A DNA stretch of 64,000 nucleotides from Candidatus Hydrogenedentota bacterium. GTDB taxonomy: Bacteria > Hydrogenedentota > Hydrogenedentia > Hydrogenedentales > SLHB01. The notes beneath the pieces are model-generated. The model did not search any database. It had not been told where the DNA came from and worked only from the letters and a program-made list of their open reading frames with translations. Shown here piece after piece: positions 26,718 to 33,831 of the stretch (position 1 is its first letter; each line of letters begins with the position of its first letter). The stretch lies in contig JADLHJ010000081.1 in NCBI GenBank assembly GCA_020848835.1, positions 1-64,000 of the forward strand, read 5' to 3'. The translations under genes were made by a program, and so were the position numbers.

Positions 26718-26851
26718 GGATATGCTTCTCCTGGCCATTTGCGACCACCGGATACACGTAGAGTTGAGCGCGCATCCCCTGGCGGTAATTACGCGCACCG
26801 AGTAGATTCCCACGTTTAGGGGGCAAATTTCAATGCTTCATCAATGCGCCG

Positions 26852-28891
26852 CTACTGGTGTTCGCCCCTGCGCAGGTTTGGCTGTGTACGCCACTCCGCT
26901 TCGGCGCCAAAGCGCATCTGCCCCTTTCCGTTTCTGCCCGCGTGTCCCGCGAAATGTTCTCCGTAAAGCAAGCGCACCGTGGCAAACTGCGCGAAAATGC
27001 ACACCATCGTCGCCACAACGCCAACAACCGCCACCCGTACTACATACGGCGCAATGCTCGAGGGCGTATCCACCACGCACTCATCCTCGTCGCGCGGCAC
27101 CGTGAGAATCATCGCCGTACAAATCAGACCATTGACAATAATAACCCACTCCGTCAGCAGTCGCTGCTCATGGAACCCGCTCAGTGCGCGTTCAAAATTG
27201 CCAATGATAATGAACCATATGAACGCGAGATAGAAAAGCTGCCCCTTGCCAAGACCTGACTTCGGAATCAGCGCAATCGGCTTTCGGGTATGACGTATCA
27301 GCAGGAAAACAACAGTAACCGCGATCAGCGCGTAAGTTAAATTAAACCAAGTCGTCGCGCTCAATTGAATACTATCGAACAACGGCGCCTTCATTGTCTC
27401 CGGCACGGGCTTCACGCCTTCTTTCGTCCATACAACAACGTTTTTTACAAGGTTTACGTAAGTGAGCAGCACCAGTATGAAACCAGCCGCAAAAGCCTCC
27501 GTCCAAGGCTTTCGCAACGGCGCTTCATTGTCGCGCAAACGCGGCGCGCGTAACGCTAACAGCCCCATCGCAATCGCCACCCCAACGCCATTCATGAACC
27601 CGATGCTTTGCTCCAGAAAGCTGTGCCAGTTCGCGCTCTGCCAATGCGCCCACGCGGTTTCGATCTCCGCAGTCGGGCTTGGACTGAGCCGCTCGGGGTT
27701 CAGTCGATATGGATTGCCCGGCCACACCATGATCAATTTTAAGCACGCAACGCCGGCGAAACTTATTCCGCCACCAAATGCGCTGATCAGCGACGCGTAC
27801 CCGACCGGAGCAAGGCCCTTGCGAAACACATAAATGAGCGCGCCCGCAAGCACGCCTGTGATTCCCGCCCAATCGTCGCTCCGCGGTGGCGTCATGCGAA
27901 ATCCACCGTAGTCCATAAAGGCGTTGCTCAACATCACCGGCATGATCAAGAACGAAACAAGCCAGCCCAATGCCATGTGCAAGAACAAAGAAGAATCGGA
28001 TCGAAACTTACCCCATATCGCGAAATATATGGCAACACCAGTTACCAACCCGACAATCGCCCCAATTGCATTCGGAAAATCGGACAGAAACTGCGGCCAG
28101 TTTGTGAGCAGATTGTCGGCCGGAAACTTAGAAACGTCGCCCTGCGGATGAACGATGTACGTAGCAATCAAATCGGTTAACCCCAATGCACGCATCGCAA
28201 AGAACACAATCGTCCCAACAATTGGCCCGCCCAAGGCGAACAAAAATAACGGAGCAATACGCTCAGGTTCTCTACGTCGATCCCACAGATCGAACGCAAG
28301 AATCGCGATCACGGCAAACAATGCCGGCAACCAATCCGCATCAAACCAATAGAAGGGACTCTCCTGCCGGTGATCCGTGCGGTCGAAAGCATTCGGGTCC
28401 TCGCCCCACACGTACGCACGATACGCCAGCACTGCGGGCACTTCGCCAAACTTCAGCACCGTCCAAAATACAAGCACCCACATCAACGGACGAAACATTG
28501 CTGTGAGTCGCTCGTAGCTTGCAACCGCAGGCAGCGCCGTACCCGCACCGCCCAGGCCGGCCCACAAAAAGCCAATGACAAACAATCCAAAGAATCCATA
28601 CAACTGTGAGGGCGCATGGCCGGAGTGCGTATATGAAATGACTTGCATGTAAGAGACTGACGCGCCGAACCCCCAACCCAGCGCGCCAAACATGCCAAAA
28701 TACGCTACGCGCTTGCGCCAGTCTTCACGACCTGACACCAAACAAGCAGCGACGCCCGCGAGCATGCCGGGAATCATCGCGCCGTACTCGTGCCCGAAGT
28801 TTCCGCGTATCCCCCACCCTATCGACAACGACAAGGCGACCAGCAGAATCGACAACGGCCGCAGACCCGGCGCGCGCACCACACCTTCCAC
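26852..28891 (-). CDS. large polytopic membrane protein of unknown function
   Basis: A 679-residue protein with about fourteen hydrophobic segments across its whole length and few long loops. It opens with LSILLVALSLSIGWGIRGNFGHEYG, and the glycine-rich GALGWGFGASVSY follows. I do not recognise a family; a flippase, polymerase or transporter role would be guesswork. The start is GTG and overlaps the stop of the glycosyltransferase gene by one base. It is the last of three tightly packed minus-strand genes, so a joint function with the glycosyltransferase and peptidase is plausible. Confidence 0.8.
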   Translation of the reverse strand: MEGVVRAPGLRPLSILLVALSLSIGWGIRGNFGHEYGAMIPGMLAGVAACLVSGREDWRKRVAYFGMFGALGWGFGASVSYMQVISYTHSGHAPSQLYGFFGLFVIGFLWAGLGGAGTALPAVASYERLTAMFRPLMWVLVFWTVLKFGEVPAVLAYRAYVWGEDPNAFDRTDHRQESPFYWFDADWLPALFAVIAILAFDLWDRRREPERIAPLFLFALGGPIVGTIVFFAMRALGLTDLIATYIVHPQGDVSKFPADNLLTNWPQFLSDFPNAIGAIVGLVTGVAIYFAIWGKFRSDSSLFLHMALGWLVSFLIMPVMLSNAFMDYGGFRMTPPRSDDWAGITGVLAGALIYVFRKGLAPVGYASLISAFGGGISFAGVACLKLIMVWPGNPYRLNPERLSPSPTAEIETAWAHWQSANWHSFLEQSIGFMNGVGVAIAMGLLALRAPRLRDNEAPLRKPWTEAFAAGFILVLLTYVNLVKNVVVWTKEGVKPVPETMKAPLFDSIQLSATTWFNLTYALIAVTVVFLLIRHTRKPIALIPKSGLGKGQLFYLAFIWFIIIGNFERALSGFHEQRLLTEWVIIVNGLICTAMILTVPRDEDECVVDTPSSIAPYVVRVAVVGVVATMVCIFAQFATVRLLYGEHFAGHAGRNGKGQMRFGAEAEWRTQPNLRRGEHQ

Positions 28892-30705
28892 TACACTTCC
28901 CCTTCAAACAAACGCGATTGCATCCACCCCAACATCTGCCGCGCACGCGCGCTCGCGGTATGGTACTTCAAAAAGTGCTTTTGCCCGCGTGCGGCAATCG
29001 CCGCCGATTCTTCCAGATGCCCGGCGTAATATGCGAGCTTTTCCTCCAAGTCACCCAAGTCGTCGAAAAACACCGCAGTTTCACCGTCAACAAAGTTGTG
29101 CGGAATATCTATGGGCATTCGTTCGGCCAAAAGCATCGCACCGTGCGCAGGGATCTCCCAATACCGCACGGTGTCATATCCGAATCCGAATATATTTAGG
29201 CCAATACGAGAATTAGACAGCGCCGCGGCGTATTCCTCCTGCTTGTACGATTTGCGCAAGTCAAAACCGAACTTCGCTTCAATCTGTTCAAGATATAAAC
29301 GCCGCAGTGCAAACTGCCGGTGTCCCGCCCAAAACAGCGGTGTTGTCCTAGCAGTTCCGAGCGACGCGGGCACGCGGAAATCGGCATATGCAAACGGCAT
29401 CGGGACCGTCCGACCACCATAGTCCCAGCATGACAACATCTCACGTTTGAAATGCATCCGCAGCCCGCCGTCAATGTAAGCATCCACCTTCTCCCACTGC
29501 TCCAGCGGATCGTCCTGCGCGTCGAACAGTACGATGGGCGTCTCCCCTGCCGCGGCGCGAATCGCCTTCATGCTCTGTTCATCAATGAAGCCCTCGACGT
29601 CGCCGTAAATAACGACATCGAATCCGCCGCGCTCCAATTGCAGCAAGATGTCTTCTAAGGAGTGTGGCAAACCTTTGCGATTAAACATGCACGGATAGTG
29701 CGCAAGCTCTTCGGGCTTTTCACCGTGCAATGTTGGTTTGAAGGGATACTCAATAACATTCTCATCACCCAACACCTCGCACAAACCGTAGTACTGCACG
29801 TCGAGGCCATAGTGGGGCCGCGGATACATGATGAACAATACCCTCGGCTTCCAGTCCAGAGGCCGCCACTCGGGTGGCACGAACTCGCGCCGCTGAGAAT
29901 TCTCCACAATCGCCGGTTCTTCAATCCGTTGTCGCACAGATTCCACCGCGGCCTGCCTCGCGGAGCGAATCAAACGCGCGCGCATCGACGGATCACCGAT
30001 CCGTTTCCAAAACTCCGCGTGACACAAGTATGGCTCATGCGCCAACGGCGCCACTGCCACCGCATCGTAAAATGTGACCTGGCTGTAAAAGAAACGGGCC
30101 AGCCGGTTCTTCACCCCTTCCTTGCTGTCCCAGGCAAGGGTACAGATGATCTTGTTTGCCGCGACTTCCGCTACAACCAACGGATCCTGCAGCATCGATT
30201 CCGGGATCTGCGTCAAAATCTCAAATGCCCAATCCGGGTGCCTTGCAATCATTAAACTGCGCGCATGCCGTATAGGATCATAGGTACGACGCGCCGCCTT
30301 CGCGATGTAGCCACTTCTAGCCGAAGACGTCCCTGATGCGGTGATGGCATCGTAGCCCCAAATGAAGAAATCAAGTTCAGATAACTTTATTTCCAAATCG
30401 CTCAGAGGCATTGCCGATGCGTATGGTAGTACGACAATCAACGCTTGGCCCTCCCCCGAAATTAGGGAGAGCCTATCTTTCAAAGTCTCGAAATGATTGA
30501 CGAAGTTTTCGTCCAGATAAAAGACCACGCAGTCAAGGATCCCCTGATTAGCATTTTCAGAAGTTACGCGGGAATGCGCCCGCGCGGATAGCGCATGCGT
30601 AAACAGGTCATGGTTCGGGCCCGAGTAACTGATCTGGCATGCAAATGTAGGCACGAGTCCAGCAAGATGTTGAACAAACTCGGGCGTAACGGGAAGTTGG
30701 GTCAC
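28891..30705 (-). CDS. CgeB-like glycosyltransferase
   Basis: A 604-residue cytoplasmic protein. The C-terminal 300 residues look like a GT-B glycosyltransferase of the CgeB/Glyco_trans_1_2 kind: RVLFIMYPRPHYG at about 286, DVVIYGDVEGF, a nucleotide-sugar-site-like region GLNIFGFGYDTVRYWEIPAHG near 520 and a terminal KYHTASARARQML helix. The N-terminal 280 residues are unassigned and mostly helical. The start is GTG overlapping the TGA of the peptidase gene. Acceptor and sugar are unknown; surface or spore-coat-like glycan modification is the usual family context. Confidence 0.8.
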   Translation of the reverse strand: MTQLPVTPEFVQHLAGLVPTFACQISYSGPNHDLFTHALSARAHSRVTSENANQGILDCVVFYLDENFVNHFETLKDRLSLISGEGQALIVVLPYASAMPLSDLEIKLSELDFFIWGYDAITASGTSSARSGYIAKAARRTYDPIRHARSLMIARHPDWAFEILTQIPESMLQDPLVVAEVAANKIICTLAWDSKEGVKNRLARFFYSQVTFYDAVAVAPLAHEPYLCHAEFWKRIGDPSMRARLIRSARQAAVESVRQRIEEPAIVENSQRREFVPPEWRPLDWKPRVLFIMYPRPHYGLDVQYYGLCEVLGDENVIEYPFKPTLHGEKPEELAHYPCMFNRKGLPHSLEDILLQLERGGFDVVIYGDVEGFIDEQSMKAIRAAAGETPIVLFDAQDDPLEQWEKVDAYIDGGLRMHFKREMLSCWDYGGRTVPMPFAYADFRVPASLGTARTTPLFWAGHRQFALRRLYLEQIEAKFGFDLRKSYKQEEYAAALSNSRIGLNIFGFGYDTVRYWEIPAHGAMLLAERMPIDIPHNFVDGETAVFFDDLGDLEEKLAYYAGHLEESAAIAARGQKHFLKYHTASARARQMLGWMQSRLFEGEV

Positions 30706-31937
30706 GCTTCTTCGCCGGTTGGTGCACGTAATCCCGTCGCGTCAAACTCACGAATTGCCGTAATCAGCACGTCAATCGCCGCTTTAATGCACGGCTCGCT
30801 CATAATCTCCCACGAATCGCGGCGGTTGTGATAGTAGTGCGCAGGGTGCGGGTCCATGCCGCCAAACATCGCTGCCTTAAATCCAGCCTGCGCAAACGCC
30901 GCAGCATCGGACGATCCCAAGTGCACTGAACTATACGGTAGGTCGCGGCCCGTCGCGTGTGCAGCGCGTTTCAAAAGATCGCACGTTTCACTATCGAGCG
31001 CAACGGTGCCGTTCATGTCGCGATTATAGATTGCGACATGCGGCAGATCCCCAAACGTTTCCAATGAAATGACTATTGTCTCGACGTCGCTGCAATCCCG
31101 CGCATGACGCCGCGCCCAATCCTTGGCCCCGCGCAGGCCCGCTTCCTCCGACCCCGTGATGACCGCCATCAATTCAGTCCGCTCAAGCTGAACGCCAAAT
31201 TCTTGAAACGAGCGCAAAATTCCCGTTGCGACAAACGTGCCGCTTAAATTGTCGTTCGCACCGCCCGCCACCACGCCAAAATTGTTGAACAAGATGCCAA
31301 TCACGCCTGCGGGTGCGAACAGCAGCACGACGATTCCGATTAAATTAATGAACCACGCCGATCCGACGGGCGCGAGAAAGAAGGAGATAGTGGCGACGAG
31401 CGAGCCCCCCAGGAGCACAATCAAACCAAGCAACGTGTACAGCACTATCGCGGGAAACCATTTTGGCGTGAGATAGTTGAAACGCCATTCATAAGCGGCG
31501 TCGGGATGGCCGTTCAAAATGATGCGCCGCTCCACTTTTCCTTTCGGCGCAATTTTCCCGGCGACGTTACAACTTGTCTTCTTTGGAAAAAACGGATCGA
31601 GAAAAAGGTGGTAACGTAGCAATTGGTTATACATCACAACCGCGGACAGCAGTGCCACTACGAATGTCCAGGCCGGATGCACCCAATACAATCCCACCGC
31701 CGCGAGTGTCAGCACGCCGCCTATCGCCTGCATGCTGAAGAAGGCCTTCTGCGCGACTTGAAATTCTTCTATCGACACATCCCCGTCGCAACACGCTTCC
31801 AGATCTGCCTTTACCAATTCCTGCGTCTTGCGCTCGGCCTCGCTTCCCGGCGGCCTTGGCCCAAACGATTCGATCACATGCTTGGCACGCTCCACGACAT
31901 AGCGCGCACATACCGCAATCTGGGATTCGGTCAGCAT
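30702..31937 (-). CDS. M28-family zinc aminopeptidase with internal membrane helices
   Basis: A 411-residue peptidase. Probable zinc ligands and catalytic residues are H144 (LNGHPDAAYEW), D229 (GGANDNLSG), E264/E265 (TGSEEAGLRG) and H370 (HYYHNRRDS). Two hydrophobic helices precede the first motif (about 69-104), and two more (about 160-188 and 194-220) sit between H144 and D229, inside the catalytic fold. Soluble M28 enzymes lack these. The N-terminal SFGPRPPGSEAE resembles the family start. It is the first gene of the three-gene overlapping run. Confidence 0.88.
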   Translation of the reverse strand: MLTESQIAVCARYVVERAKHVIESFGPRPPGSEAERKTQELVKADLEACCDGDVSIEEFQVAQKAFFSMQAIGGVLTLAAVGLYWVHPAWTFVVALLSAVVMYNQLLRYHLFLDPFFPKKTSCNVAGKIAPKGKVERRIILNGHPDAAYEWRFNYLTPKWFPAIVLYTLLGLIVLLGGSLVATISFFLAPVGSAWFINLIGIVVLLFAPAGVIGILFNNFGVVAGGANDNLSGTFVATGILRSFQEFGVQLERTELMAVITGSEEAGLRGAKDWARRHARDCSDVETIVISLETFGDLPHVAIYNRDMNGTVALDSETCDLLKRAAHATGRDLPYSSVHLGSSDAAAFAQAGFKAAMFGGMDPHPAHYYHNRRDSWEIMSEPCIKAAIDVLITAIREFDATGLRAPTGEEA

Positions 31938-31979
31938 TGTGTGGTCCCGCCCCTCACGTAGATTTCAGGTCGCGGCAGC

Positions 31980-31992
31980 ATTGTGGCACAAT
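31980..31992. promoter_or_regulatory. palindrome ATTGTG-G-CACAAT between divergent genes
   Basis: A perfect 13-base palindrome lies 43 bases upstream of the M28 gene and 22 bases before the small protein gene on the other strand. It is a candidate operator; no regulator can be assigned. Confidence 0.35.
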
Positions 31993-32013
31993 TCGGGCGA
32001 TCACAAGTACAAG

Positions 32014-32175
32014 ATGGGAAGCAACATGGGCGGACAATTCATACTCGCGCTTTTGTCGGGAATTGGCAGCCTCGTTTTCAGCCCTGTTCAGACCATCTTC
32101 GCCGTCATCTTCGAGCCGATTGCACTCCTGCAATTCCTCCCGCTGTTTTTGTCCTACCTGGGCGTGTATCCGTAG
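32014..32175 (+). CDS. small hydrophobic protein (53 residues)
   Basis: The reading frame from ATG 32014 encodes a 53-residue, very hydrophobic protein (GGQFILALLSGIGSLVFSP... LPLFLSYLGVYP), probably membrane-associated with one long or two short helices. It fits exactly in the gap between the divergent M28 gene and the DUF1501 gene end and overlaps neither. The ribosome site is weak (AAG only), so expression is uncertain. I know no family. Confidence 0.4.
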   Translation: MGSNMGGQFILALLSGIGSLVFSPVQTIFAVIFEPIALLQFLPLFLSYLGVYP

Positions 32176-32195
32176 CGCGGGAAAAGGTCGGCAGG

Positions 32196-33611
32196 CTACG
32201 CCAAAATCTGATCGATGACGTGCCCGTGTACATCCGTGAGTCTCCGGTCAATTCCATTCTGTCGCACCGTCAACCGTTGGTGATCGATCCCCATCAAATG
32301 CAGCACCGTCGCGTGCAGATCGTAGCAATAGGTCTTTCCGTCTTCGGCTTGATACCCCCAGTCATCACTTTGCCCATACGTAACACCCGCCTTAATCCCC
32401 GCGCCCCACAGCCAAGTCACAAAACTGCCGCCGTTGTGATCGCGACCGAGACTTCCCTGCGCAAACGGCGTGCGTCCAAATTCCGTCGTCCATATCACAA
32501 GCGTGTCGTCATCCAACCCGCGCGCCTTCAAATCTCGCAGCAAGGCCGCGATCGGCTTGTCCACACTCGCGGCCATCGGCGGCAATTCCGTCTGGATGTT
32601 CCCGTGATTGTCCCAGTTCCCCGTCGCTCCTTGCGGACCGCTCCACACCTGCACAAACCGGACACCCCGCTCTATCAGACGCGTCGCCAACAAACAACGA
32701 CGCCCAAAGTCTTCGGTCACCGCGTCGTCCAGCCCATACGCATTGCGCACGTACTCCGGTTCGCGCATGACGTCAAACGCGTCCGGCGCGGACACCTGCA
32801 TCTTCGCCGCAAGTTCATAACTCGCAATGCGCGCATTCAGACGCGAATCCCCCGCGCGTTCCGCCGCATGTTCGCGATTAATCTTGTCCAACAACTGAAG
32901 TCCCGCCGCGTCGCTACCCGGCGTAGCAAACTTATAATTGTCACGCGGAAATAGATCGGGTACAGGCTGCGGCGACGCAGCGTTAATTACCGTCCCTTGA
33001 TGCACCGCAGGCAGAAAGCCCGACGAAAAACATCCGCGCTGGTTGTATGGCAATCCCTTCGCGTCTGGTAATACAACAAAGTTCGGCAGGTTATCGCGCA
33101 GATTTCCCAGCGCATACGAAATCCACGCGCCCATACAAGGAAACCCTGGCAGCAGGAACCCCGAATTCATCATGTAGGTGCCGGGCCCATGCACGTTCGT
33201 CTTAGTCGTCATGGCCATGAGAAACGCCATCTCGTCCACGAGCTTCGCCTGCTCCGGAAACACGCTGCTTACCCACTGCCCGCGTTCCCCGTATTGCTTG
33301 AACGAAAATGGGCTCTTCATCATCGCGCCAGCCGGCGCAGTGAATCCCTCCGGTTTCTCCTTTGGACCAAGCATCTGCCCGTGCAATTTCTCCAGCACAG
33401 GCTTGTAGTCAAACGTGTCCATCGGGCTCGCGCCGCCCGTCATGAAAAGTTGTATTACGCGATTCACACGTGCGGGACGATGGTTCACAACGGCAGCCGC
33501 CGCGTCCTTCGCAAACATCTGCGCCAGCGCGACCCCGGCGAAACCGCCGCCGATATTGAATAGGAAATTCCGGCGCGAAAGTGAGAGACCATTTTCAAAC
33601 ACATCAGCCAT
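32196..33611 (-). CDS. DUF1501 protein with Tat signal peptide
   Basis: A 471-residue exported protein. Residues 12-18 (SRRNFLF) are a twin-arginine motif, followed by a hydrophobic stretch and an Ala-rich cleavage region, so it should use TatBC. The mature part has DUF1501 features (an alkaline-phosphatase/sulfatase-like fold): RVNRVIQLFMTGGASPMDTFDYKP, KTNVHGPGTYMMNSG, WTTEFGRTPFAQGSLGRDHN and DLHATVLHLMG. The ATG at 33611 overlaps the preceding small gene by eight bases. In planctomycete-like genomes DUF1501 genes pair with PSD1 cytochromes, as here. The biochemical role is unknown. Confidence 0.92.
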   Translation of the reverse strand: MADVFENGLSLSRRNFLFNIGGGFAGVALAQMFAKDAAAAVVNHRPARVNRVIQLFMTGGASPMDTFDYKPVLEKLHGQMLGPKEKPEGFTAPAGAMMKSPFSFKQYGERGQWVSSVFPEQAKLVDEMAFLMAMTTKTNVHGPGTYMMNSGFLLPGFPCMGAWISYALGNLRDNLPNFVVLPDAKGLPYNQRGCFSSGFLPAVHQGTVINAASPQPVPDLFPRDNYKFATPGSDAAGLQLLDKINREHAAERAGDSRLNARIASYELAAKMQVSAPDAFDVMREPEYVRNAYGLDDAVTEDFGRRCLLATRLIERGVRFVQVWSGPQGATGNWDNHGNIQTELPPMAASVDKPIAALLRDLKARGLDDDTLVIWTTEFGRTPFAQGSLGRDHNGGSFVTWLWGAGIKAGVTYGQSDDWGYQAEDGKTYCYDLHATVLHLMGIDHQRLTVRQNGIDRRLTDVHGHVIDQILA

Positions 33612-33813
33612 TCGGCGCGTCTTTCTTTCGCAAATAATGTATAAGTAATGCACAAGCAAATACGAAGCTGGCAGTAGAAACGACCATTTTAACCAGATCA
33701 AATCCACTACCACTCAAGAGATACGCAAGAAAATACAAAACAATCCCCAAAGTCTGAAACAAAAAAACGAAAGCTATAAACTTCTTGCTTACTCTGAATT
33801 GCGGTAGCTTCAT
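33604..33813 (-). CDS. small two-helix membrane protein
   Basis: A 69-residue protein with a basic N-terminus (RVSKKF) and two hydrophobic helices (about 11-33 and 40-62). GGAG sits about six bases before the ATG. Its last bases overlap the DUF1501 start, and it begins 18 bases after the PSD1 gene stop, so the three look translationally linked. No family recognised; a membrane anchor or partner for the DUF1501/PSD1 pair is inferred. Confidence 0.7.
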   Translation of the reverse strand: MKLPQFRVSKKFIAFVFLFQTLGIVLYFLAYLLSGSGFDLVKMVVSTASFVFACALLIHYLRKKDAPNG

Positions 33814-33831
33814 CTCTGCTCCAATGATTCG

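Noticed and set aside
31983-32954. Plus-strand open frame (323 codons) opposite the DUF1501 gene
   Set aside because: Arg- and His-rich antisense of a well-supported gene, with no ribosome site. It also crosses the small hydrophobic frame.
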